From the NCBI GenBank assembly GCA_903913965.1, contig CAIWNB010000100.1:1-32684 (forward strand): 32,684 bases of DNA, read 5' to 3'. Both the position numbers and the translations under genes were made by a program. The notes beneath the pieces are model-generated. The model had not been told where the DNA came from. It saw only the letters and a program-made list of their open reading frames with translations, and did no database searches. Below are positions 7,535 through 14,988 of this stretch, one piece after another (positions within the stretch are counted from its first letter, which is position 1; each line of letters starts with the position of its first letter). The DNA comes from an uncultured beta proteobacterium (GTDB lineage: Bacteria; Pseudomonadota; Gammaproteobacteria; Burkholderiales; SG8-41).

Positions 7535-10084
7535 TTGATTTTTTGGAAATCTGACTGGTTTCTCGGGGTAATGGTTGCGCTGGCACTGTTGATTGCTTCC
7601 AATGGTGACTTGATGCAGAGCCTCGAACGTAAAGCTTATGACTTGGGCGTGCGCGCCACCTCAAGAACTCCCTCCGACCGCATCGCGGTTATTGCCATTG
7701 ACGATCAAAGTATCGCCAACATTGGTCGTTGGCCATGGTCCCGCGATGTACACGCGAAAATGACCGACATTCTCTCGAATGCCAAAGCAAAGACCATAGG
7801 CTATACCGCGTTTTTTTCAGAACCGCAGGTGGATGCTGGCCTTGAATACATTCAAAAGATGGATGCAGTGTTTGGTGCATCGCGCTTCAAGGGCTCAAAA
7901 GAACCTGATCTTGAAAAGCTTGAAATGTTGCTTGCTGAAGCAAGTGCAGCGCTCAATACCGATCAAAAGCTTGCCGCCAGTTTCAAGCAGGCTAACAACG
8001 TTCTTCTGCCGTTAGTTTTTCAGCAGTTTCCGTTTGAGCCACAGGGTAATCCGGATAAGGCACTTCCTGAAAACATTGCAATAAACAGTATCCCTATCAA
8101 GGGGGGCGTTGCCGATGACCTCCCGCCGCCTGGAACGAATATCGGTTACCCGATTGCGGAGTTGGCGGCCAATGCAGTTGGATTTGGGCACTTGAATGTC
8201 CAGCAGGACGTTGACGGTGCTAATCGCGTAGAGCCCTTGATCGTCCGTTATTATGATCGGCTGTTCCCCTCGTTGTCGTTGATGCTCGCCGCAAAAACAC
8301 TCAATCTTAACGTTACGGATATTCAGCTGACACTGGGGCAATCAGTCAAGCTGGGAAAATTGCGCATACGCACTGATTCTGAGCTGCGCATGCATACATA
8401 TTTCTACGGTGATCGTGAAGGCAAGCCGGCATTCCCGGTTGATTCATTTTTCGATGTGTATAGCGGCAAGATTCCTGCATCGAAATACCAGGACAAGATC
8501 GTCTTAATCGGTGCGACCGCAGCAGGGGTGGGAATTACTTTTCCGACTCCCGTCTCGTCCCGCATGTCGCCCGTAGAAACACTGGCGCATTCGGTTTCGA
8601 GTATTTTGAAAGAGGATTTTTTTGTTCGCCCTTCATGGGCGCCCTGGGTTGAGGGTCTGCTGTTTCTGCTTGTTGCGGCTTATCTGATTGCGGTCCTGCC
8701 AAGGATGACGGCCGCTGTGGCCGCTATTTCTACCTCGGCTGCATTTGTCGTTTTGTTGTGCGCGCATTTCGGAATGATGGCTACCCAATTAATCTGGATA
8801 CAGCTGATGGTTCCAGTGGCATTGTTATTGATTGGGCATTTAGCTTTGACCACTAAGCGCTTCCTTGTTACCGAGAGCGGGAAGGCTAGGTCGGATGTCG
8901 ATCTGGCGCAGAGCCATCGTATGCTTGGTCTTGGTTATCAGGGTCAGGGCCAGCTGGATACAGCGTTCGACTATTTTCGCAAACTGCCGCCTGATGATTC
9001 AGTGCTCGATCTAATCTATAACCTCGCGCTGGATTTCGAGCGCAAGCGCCAATTCAATAAAGCCGAGAACGCTTTTCGCTATATCGCCGAAAAAAATCCA
9101 AAGTTTAAAGATATTGCAGATCGAGTTGGCCGTGCCAAGGCGATGTCTGAAACCATTATTCTTGGTGGGGGTGGACACCCTGGCGGTGCCATGATGCTGT
9201 CGGGCGGCGGTGTTGAAAAGCCCATGCTCGGTCGATATCAAGTCGAAAAGGAACTCGGCAAAGGTGCCATGGGTGTCGTCTATCTCGGCAAGGATCCGAA
9301 GATAGGCCGTGTTGTCGCCATTAAAACGATGGCGCTCTCGCAGGAATTCGAAGCGGACGAGCTGCAGGATGTCAAAGACCGATTCTTTCGTGAGGCAGAG
9401 ACCGCTGGGCGTTTGAACCATCCGAATATCGTGACTATCTTTGATGCTGGCGAAGAGCATGACCTCGCATTCATTGCCATGGAGTTTCTAAAAGGCAGGG
9501 ATCTCGCCCCGTATATAAAGCCGGACAATTTGCTTCCGCAGCCCAAGGTTCTTAGTATCGTCGCACGTGTTGCTGAGGCACTATCGTATGCGCATGTAAA
9601 CAATGTTGTGCATCGCGATATAAAGCCGGCCAATATCATGTACGATCTTGAAAGTGATACGGTCAAGGTTACTGATTTTGGCATTGCCCGTATTACGGAC
9701 TCATCAAAGACCAAAACCGGTATGGTTCTTGGAACCCCGAGTTATATGTCACCAGAGCAACTCGCTGGCAAAAAAATTGAGGGGCGCTCTGATTTGTTTT
9801 CACTCGGCGCTACCCTGTATCAACTCCTTAGCGGTCAGTTGCCTTTTCGTGGCGACTCGATGGCCCAATTAATGTTCAAGATCGCAAACGAGCCTCATGC
9901 CGATATTTTGAATTACATTCCGGATTTGGCGCCAGGCTTGGTCGCCATCGTTGACCGTTCGTTGGCGAAAAACCCTGACGACCGGTTTCAGACAGGCGAA
10001 GAATTAGCCCGTGCAATCAGAGCTTGCATGGCAGGGGGAGGCGATCCTGCCGCCCAGTCAGATATCGTCGATATTGGATTGTGA
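7535..10084 (+). CDS. CHASE2-sensor transmembrane Ser/Thr protein kinase
   Basis: An 849-residue receptor kinase. It has one N-terminal membrane helix (about 8-22), a periplasmic CHASE2 domain (about 28-345, with IAVIAIDDQSI and GRWPWSR near the start and KIVLIGATAAG near 321-331) and three membrane helices (about 371-389, 393-413, 418-437). A short TPR-like helical region (about 445-540) precedes a Hanks-type kinase domain (about 565-835). Kinase residues look intact: GKGAMG loop 575-580, Lys597, HRD 693-695 with Lys697 and Asn700, DFG 714-716, and an APE-like SPEQ. It should phosphorylate Ser/Thr on cytoplasmic partners in response to a periplasmic signal. The start is a TTG with GGGGA at 7523-7527; an ATG at 7527 hits a stop at once. 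It leads a unit with the phosphatase and FHA genes, its probable opposite and reader. Confidence 0.93.
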   Translation: MIFWKSDWFLGVMVALALLIASNGDLMQSLERKAYDLGVRATSRTPSDRIAVIAIDDQSIANIGRWPWSRDVHAKMTDILSNAKAKTIGYTAFFSEPQVDAGLEYIQKMDAVFGASRFKGSKEPDLEKLEMLLAEASAALNTDQKLAASFKQANNVLLPLVFQQFPFEPQGNPDKALPENIAINSIPIKGGVADDLPPPGTNIGYPIAELAANAVGFGHLNVQQDVDGANRVEPLIVRYYDRLFPSLSLMLAAKTLNLNVTDIQLTLGQSVKLGKLRIRTDSELRMHTYFYGDREGKPAFPVDSFFDVYSGKIPASKYQDKIVLIGATAAGVGITFPTPVSSRMSPVETLAHSVSSILKEDFFVRPSWAPWVEGLLFLLVAAYLIAVLPRMTAAVAAISTSAAFVVLLCAHFGMMATQLIWIQLMVPVALLLIGHLALTTKRFLVTESGKARSDVDLAQSHRMLGLGYQGQGQLDTAFDYFRKLPPDDSVLDLIYNLALDFERKRQFNKAENAFRYIAEKNPKFKDIADRVGRAKAMSETIILGGGGHPGGAMMLSGGGVEKPMLGRYQVEKELGKGAMGVVYLGKDPKIGRVVAIKTMALSQEFEADELQDVKDRFFREAETAGRLNHPNIVTIFDAGEEHDLAFIAMEFLKGRDLAPYIKPDNLLPQPKVLSIVARVAEALSYAHVNNVVHRDIKPANIMYDLESDTVKVTDFGIARITDSSKTKTGMVLGTPSYMSPEQLAGKKIEGRSDLFSLGATLYQLLSGQLPFRGDSMAQLMFKIANEPHADILNYIPDLAPGLVAIVDRSLAKNPDDRFQTGEELARAIRACMAGGGDPAAQSDIVDIGL

Positions 10085-10089
10085 CTCTT

Positions 10090-10920
10090 ATGGCAGAAAA
10101 ATTGGCAACTTCACTTGAGTTCGCAACCGCCACTGATCCCGGTATGGTGCGTTCGCATAACGAAGACAGTATTGCGACCGAGGCGGAAATCGGTCTGGCT
10201 GTACTTGCGGATGGTATGGGCGGCTATAACGCTGGCGAAGTGGCCAGCGGCATTGCGGTTGCCATGCTGACGACGGAAATGAAGCAGGCCTTGCAATCGC
10301 ATGAGCCACATAGGCTAGCTGCGAGTGGTGGCGAGCCTATGGCCGCAGTCTTAGTCAGGGAGAATTCTGGCAAGGCAAATGCTGCGATCTATCAGACCGC
10401 CCAAAGTCAGCCGCAGTATGCCGGTATGGGGACTACGCTGGTTGTTGCGCTTTTCTTTGATAATAGGGTTACCGTCGGCCATATCGGCGATTCGAGGCTT
10501 TACAGGTTGAGAAAGCAGGAGCTGTCACAGGTAACGCGCGATCACTCCCTGTTGCAGGAGCAGATCGATAGTGGAATGCTCACCAAAGAGCAGGCGCGTT
10601 ATTCACAAAACAAAAATCTGGTGACGCGTGCTGTCGGTATTGACCCAAATGTGGAAACCGAAGTGCATACCTACGACGTAGAGAAGGGAGATCTCTATCT
10701 GTTGTGTTCCGACGGCCTAAGCGACATGGTGACGGATGAAGATATACAGGAAACACTCGATGCAATGCGCGGGAATCTGCCGCTGGCAGCACAGCAATTG
10801 GTGCAGTTGGCCAATGACTGCGGGGGGCGCGATAACATTTCGGTGATTCTTGTTAGGGTACTCGACGATTTTGCGGCGCCGAGAAGCTGGTTGGCGAAGT
10901 TAACGGCGTGGTTTAGATAA
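10090..10920 (+). CDS. PP2C-family Ser/Thr protein phosphatase
   Basis: A 276-residue soluble metal-dependent phosphatase of the PrpC/Stp type. Metal-site motifs are all present: RSHNED (21-26), LADGMGG (39-45), GHIGDSRLYR (130-139), CSDGLSD (206-212) and GGRDNIS (245-251), with Asp26, Asp41, Asp208 and Asp248 as expected ligands. It would remove phosphates placed by the kinase encoded 5 bp upstream, and the tight spacing suggests coupled translation. The ATG at 10090 is preferred, since upstream starts fall inside the kinase gene and the conserved domain begins right after this Met. A 25-residue stretch around residues 70-95 is somewhat longer than in compact homologues. Confidence 0.93.
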   Translation: MAEKLATSLEFATATDPGMVRSHNEDSIATEAEIGLAVLADGMGGYNAGEVASGIAVAMLTTEMKQALQSHEPHRLAASGGEPMAAVLVRENSGKANAAIYQTAQSQPQYAGMGTTLVVALFFDNRVTVGHIGDSRLYRLRKQELSQVTRDHSLLQEQIDSGMLTKEQARYSQNKNLVTRAVGIDPNVETEVHTYDVEKGDLYLLCSDGLSDMVTDEDIQETLDAMRGNLPLAAQQLVQLANDCGGRDNISVILVRVLDDFAAPRSWLAKLTAWFR

Positions 10921-10941
10921 GAAGGTTATAGGGAAATTGCC

Positions 10942-11685
10942 ATGGCAAAGTTGATCATGAGTCTGGACAACGCGTTAATCCGCGAAGTACCCTTAGACAA
11001 GGAGCGGATAACGATCGGTCGAAAATCACGTAACGATATTCAGATCGATAACTTAGCCGTGAGCGGTGAGCATGCGCTAATTGTGACGATATTGAATGAC
11101 TCATTCCTTGAGGATCTGGGTAGCACCAATGGAACACTCGTAAACGGGAATCCAATAAAAAAACACATATTGCAAAGCAATGACGTTGTTGAGATCGGAA
11201 AATACAAGCTGAAGTATTTGAACGAAGCGGGGGCAGGCCAAGCGACCGTTCAGGATTTTGAAAAAACCATGGTGCTGCGGGCGCCTTTGTCTAAAATGCC
11301 AGTCACCGCGACCGCCGACAATTTCGGTGATACCCAGATTAATCCGGTAGGCGCTACAACGACTACCCAGAGCAGGCCGCAGCCAACCGTGGTGGATCTG
11401 GCCAAGCCGGCTGTTGGCAAACTCGCGGCCATCCAGATTTTGACAGGAACCTCCGCTGGCAAAGAGCTCGAATTAACAAAGAACCTTACCACCCTCGGTA
11501 AACCAGGCGTCCAGATAGCGGTTATAACCCGACGGCCCCACGGCTATTTTCTCACCCATGTGGAAGGTGTGAACTACCCTGTATTGAATGGCAAGACGCT
11601 GGACGCGCAGGCGCAGCAGTTGAATGATCATGACGTGATTGAACTTGCCGGCGTCAAAATGGAATTCTTCCTGAAGGTTACCTAG
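10942..11685 (+). CDS. FHA-domain protein with a second, degenerate FHA-like half
   Basis: A 247-residue protein with an N-terminal forkhead-associated domain (about 20-95) that binds phosphothreonine peptides. Visible are the ITIGRKSRND strand, SGEH at 41-44 (the usual Arg is Gly), and GSTNGT at 60-65 followed by Asn68. A threonine-rich linker (about 100-155) contains possible phosphorylation sites such as Thr103 and Thr109 in ATVQDFEKTMVL. The C-terminal half (about 160-245) looks like a second FHA fold without the canonical Arg/Ser/His set. It is third in the kinase-phosphatase unit, so it is the likely reader or substrate of the kinase, in the manner of GarA-type proteins; the partner is inferred. 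Confidence 0.88.
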   Translation: MAKLIMSLDNALIREVPLDKERITIGRKSRNDIQIDNLAVSGEHALIVTILNDSFLEDLGSTNGTLVNGNPIKKHILQSNDVVEIGKYKLKYLNEAGAGQATVQDFEKTMVLRAPLSKMPVTATADNFGDTQINPVGATTTTQSRPQPTVVDLAKPAVGKLAAIQILTGTSAGKELELTKNLTTLGKPGVQIAVITRRPHGYFLTHVEGVNYPVLNGKTLDAQAQQLNDHDVIELAGVKMEFFLKVT

Positions 11686-11849
11686 AGCCTGCCGTTGGAT
11701 TGCCCCGCTGCCATCGCAAGCCTGCTATTAGCGGGTGTGAATTTAAAAAATATCAAGTAAGTAGTGACAATCAATTGATCGATCATGCTGCTGCGTAGGT
11801 GCGCTATCAATTTGATGAAACCCACATCACCGGTTAGATGGTGTCGAAT

Positions 11850-11880
11850 TTGACAACCTTGCGTAAAACAGGCTGATATT
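11850..11880 (+). promoter_or_regulatory. Candidate promoter for the CHASE2 cyclase gene
   Basis: The 217-bp gap after the FHA gene contains a perfect -35 box TTGACA (11850-11855). GATATT (11875-11880), 19 bp further, is the best -10 but a weak match at a long spacing. It lies just upstream of the TTG start at 11903, so the leader would be very short. The rest of the gap shows no gene. Confidence 0.35.
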
Positions 11881-11902
11881 ATTAGGCAAGACGGGACTCG
11901 AA

Positions 11903-14155
11903 TTGAAAAAGCAATTTGTCAGAACGGGCATAGGGATCGCCTTGGTTGCGGTTTTCCTTTTGCACGCTGCAAAGTGGATTGAGCTACCGCTCTTGCGGCG
12001 GCTTGAAGCCATTGTCTATGACACGCGTCTTGTTCTTACGATGCCCCGCACAATTGACCCGCGGATTGTCATAGTCGACATAGACGAAAAGAGTCTAGCT
12101 GAAAAGGAAAACGGCGGGGAAGGCCGTTGGCCCTGGCCGCGTGACAGGCTGGCAAAAATCCTTGACCAATTGTTTGACCATTACCAGATAGCAATCCTGG
12201 GGCTGGACGTTGTATTTGCCGAGCGAGACGAGAGTTCAGGCCTGCGTGTTCTGGAGGAACTCGCTAAGAAAGAGCTTCGCGACGTAAGTGTCTTTCAAAC
12301 GACATTGCAGAAAATTCAGCCCCAACTCGACTACGATGCGATATTTGCAGCCAAGATAAAGAATAGGCCGGTTATCCTTGGCTATACATTTACGCGAGAG
12401 AAGGACAGAGAGGGCGGGTCCAAAGGCCAGCTGCCATCACCGGTACTTCCTAAGGGAACCTTTACCGGCAAAACAATCAATTTCCCAACATACCCATCAT
12501 TTACGGCAAACCTTCCTGATTTACAGGACGTTTCAGCGAATGGCGGGCATTTCACCTTAGACCCGGACACCGACGGGATCCTGCGACGTATTCCCATGCT
12601 GACCGAATATGCCGGTGCATATTACGAGCCGCTTTCCCTGGCGATAGTCCGCCTGTTACTCGGAAACGTGCAAGTAGTTCCCGGGTATCCAAACGAGAAA
12701 ATTTGGAGCAAAAACTATCCTGGACTTGAATGGCTTGAGGCCGGTCCAGTCAAGGTGCCGGTTGACGAGTCTGCTGCTGCCTTGATCCCGTACCGCGGCA
12801 AAGGCGGGGGTGAAGGTGGCAGCTTCAAATATTTATCAGCGATTGACGTTATTCAGGCGCGTGTACCCCAATCCGAGCTGAAAGGAAAGATAGTTCTAAT
12901 TGGAACAACCGCCCCGGGTTTACTGGACTTGCGCGCAACTCCGGTAGAGGCTGTATATCCAGGGGTTGAGGTGCATGCCAATATGATAAGCGGAATGCTT
13001 GATCAGAACATTAAGCAAAAACCTCCTTATGTAATAGGCGCGGAATTTATCCTGCTGCTAACCGCTGGTTTAGGCATGGCGATACTTCTGCCCAGACTCA
13101 ATCCGCTAAAGTCTCTAGTGGCAACGGTCGCTGTGCTCTCACTTGTACTCGCTGCAAATTTAGCCATATTCCACGTTGGAAATCTGGTCTTGCCGCTCGC
13201 ATCGGGTCTGACGCTCATTTCTTTATTGTTCGCACTGAATATGTCTTACGGTTATTTTGTAGAGGCACGAGGAAAGCGCCAGATCACGGGCTTGTTCGGA
13301 CAATATATACCTCCAGAACTGGTCGATGAGATGGCAAAAAACCCAGACGGTTTCTCGATGGAAGGTGAATCCCGCGAGATGACTGTATTGTTTACCGACG
13401 TCCGTGGCTTTACAACAATATCGGAAGGCCTTGACCCCAAACAATTGTCGAAACTTATGAATGAGTTTCTGACGCCACTAACAGAAGTTATTTACAAGCA
13501 CCGCGGAACAGTCGATAAATTCATGGGGGATTGCATCATGGCATTTTGGGGCGCCCCGCTGGCAGACCCAAACCACGCTCGTAACGCGATCATGGCAGGT
13601 CTCGAAATGCATGATGCTTTGGAAAAACTCAAAACCGAATTTGATGCGCGTGGCTGGCCGGAAATTCGGATTGGCGTCGGCCTTAATACAGGCCGCATGA
13701 GTGTGGGCAACATGGGGTCCAAACTCCGTACTGCGTATACTGTAATGGGAGATGCGGTCAATCTCGCCTCACGGCTGGAGGGAATCACAAAGGAATACGG
13801 CGCCGACATGATCGTCGGAGAGGCTACACGAGCCGCGGTACCGGATGTCGTTTTTCGCGAACTTGATCGGGTTAGGGTAAAGGGAAAAGACGAGGCGGTG
13901 GCAATTTACGAACCTATTGGGTTGCAAGGCAAGGTAACGAAACCAAAGCTGGAGGAAATCAGACTATATGCCCAATTTCTGCGGTTATATCGTGCACAGG
14001 ATTGGGATCAAGCAGAGCTTCAACTGTTAAATTTGCAAAATATGTTGCCGAATAACAAGCTCTATAACGAAACTTTCGTAGGACGTATCGCCTTTCTGAG
14101 ATCGAACCCACCCGGGAACGGGTGGGATGGCGCCTTCACCTTTACAACGAAATAG
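11903..14155 (+). CDS. CHASE2-sensor transmembrane class III adenylate cyclase
   Basis: A 750-residue receptor cyclase. It has an N-terminal membrane helix (about 6-24), a periplasmic CHASE2 domain (about 28-365, with IVIVDIDEKSL and GRWPWPR early and KIVLIGTTAPG late), two to three membrane helices (about 376-460) and a class III cyclase domain (about 488-665). Metal-binding Asp499 (in LFTDVRGF) and Asp543 (in DKFMGD) are present. Lys539 and Asp617 (in VMGDAVNLASR) fit the adenine-selecting pair and Arg624 the transition-state residue, so it should make cAMP from ATP. The start is TTG, like the CHASE2 kinase. The C-terminal ~75 residues are helical without a recognised domain. The next gene is a probable cyclic-nucleotide phosphodiesterase. 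Confidence 0.93.
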   Translation: MKKQFVRTGIGIALVAVFLLHAAKWIELPLLRRLEAIVYDTRLVLTMPRTIDPRIVIVDIDEKSLAEKENGGEGRWPWPRDRLAKILDQLFDHYQIAILGLDVVFAERDESSGLRVLEELAKKELRDVSVFQTTLQKIQPQLDYDAIFAAKIKNRPVILGYTFTREKDREGGSKGQLPSPVLPKGTFTGKTINFPTYPSFTANLPDLQDVSANGGHFTLDPDTDGILRRIPMLTEYAGAYYEPLSLAIVRLLLGNVQVVPGYPNEKIWSKNYPGLEWLEAGPVKVPVDESAAALIPYRGKGGGEGGSFKYLSAIDVIQARVPQSELKGKIVLIGTTAPGLLDLRATPVEAVYPGVEVHANMISGMLDQNIKQKPPYVIGAEFILLLTAGLGMAILLPRLNPLKSLVATVAVLSLVLAANLAIFHVGNLVLPLASGLTLISLLFALNMSYGYFVEARGKRQITGLFGQYIPPELVDEMAKNPDGFSMEGESREMTVLFTDVRGFTTISEGLDPKQLSKLMNEFLTPLTEVIYKHRGTVDKFMGDCIMAFWGAPLADPNHARNAIMAGLEMHDALEKLKTEFDARGWPEIRIGVGLNTGRMSVGNMGSKLRTAYTVMGDAVNLASRLEGITKEYGADMIVGEATRAAVPDVVFRELDRVRVKGKDEAVAIYEPIGLQGKVTKPKLEEIRLYAQFLRLYRAQDWDQAELQLLNLQNMLPNNKLYNETFVGRIAFLRSNPPGNGWDGAFTFTTK

Positions 14156-14166
14156 CGATTGCTCGG

Positions 14167-14931
14167 ATGAAACTTAGGATACTTGGTTGTAGTGGTGGCA
14201 TCGGTGGAAATCACCGTACTACGTCTATGCTGATCGATGAGGATATCCTTATCGATGCTGGAACCGGGGTCGGAGATTTGAGTATTTCAGAGCTTGCAAA
14301 AATAGATCACGTATTTCTGACCCACTCTCATCTCGATCATGTCACTTCGATACCATTTATCCTTGATACAGTCGGGTGGACAAGGGATAAAGCGCTGGCA
14401 ATCCATGCGCTCCCACCAACGATCGAAGTGCTCCAGCAGCATCTATTTAACTGGAAAATATGGCCTGATTTCACACAGATTCCAGATCCGGGACAACCAT
14501 ATTTATGTTACCTCCCGATTGATATCGGCCGGACTGAAATTATTGGAGGCCGAAAAATCACACCGCTTCCTGCTAATCATGTCGTGCCTGCTGTTGGCTT
14601 TCAAATTGATTCCGGTGATGCCAGTCTGGTGTACAGCGGCGACACAACAACCAATGACGCTCTTTGGAGTGCGGTGAATCAGATAGAGAATTTGCGTTAC
14701 CTAATTATCGAAACAGCATTTTGTAATCGCGAGATGGATCTCGCCATAGCATCCAAGCACCTGTGCCCGAACTTGCTGGTTGGGGAACTGCAAAAGTTGC
14801 AAAAACACATCGAGATTTTTATCACTCACCTCAAGCCGGGCGAGGTTGAGGCTACTATGCGTGAAATTCATGACTGTGCGGGTCGGTGGAATCCTCGCAT
14901 GCTAGAAACTAACATGATTTTCCAATTGTAA
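14167..14931 (+). CDS. Metallo-beta-lactamase-fold cyclic-nucleotide phosphodiesterase
   Basis: A 254-residue metallo-hydrolase of the MBL fold. It has the zinc motif THSHLDH at 52-58 (His53, His55, Asp57, His58), further likely ligands His138 (PANHVVP), Asp159 (YSGDTT) and His221 (ITHLKPGE), and a full-length fold. The motif and overall order fit class II 3',5'-cyclic nucleotide phosphodiesterases (CpdP/PDE1 group) rather than RNase Z or glyoxalase II. It lies 11 bp after the adenylate cyclase gene, so it most likely degrades that enzyme's cAMP. The ATG at 14167 is chosen because the conserved MKLRILGCSGG strand begins there; a GTG at 14122 would overlap the cyclase gene. Substrate is inferred. 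Confidence 0.82.
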   Translation: MKLRILGCSGGIGGNHRTTSMLIDEDILIDAGTGVGDLSISELAKIDHVFLTHSHLDHVTSIPFILDTVGWTRDKALAIHALPPTIEVLQQHLFNWKIWPDFTQIPDPGQPYLCYLPIDIGRTEIIGGRKITPLPANHVVPAVGFQIDSGDASLVYSGDTTTNDALWSAVNQIENLRYLIIETAFCNREMDLAIASKHLCPNLLVGELQKLQKHIEIFITHLKPGEVEATMREIHDCAGRWNPRMLETNMIFQL

Positions 14932-14938
14932 TTCGTAC

Positions 14939-14963
14939 CGGTTTATCTGTAACCAATAAACCG
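14939..14963 (+). repeat. Intergenic hairpin before the GAF-PilB gene
   Basis: CGGTTTAT (14939-14946) and ATAAACCG (14956-14963) are perfect inverted repeats with a 9-nt loop, in the 57-bp gap between the phosphodiesterase and ATPase genes. No T-run follows. It could be a message-processing element or an operator. Confidence 0.5.
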
Positions 14964-14988
14964 AGCGCTGACTGAGGGAAAAGCCACG

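Noticed and set aside
10024-10090. Upstream start for the PP2C gene inside the kinase gene
   Set aside because: The extension adds unrelated residues translated from the kinase C-terminus in another frame; the ATG at 10090 precedes the conserved domain.
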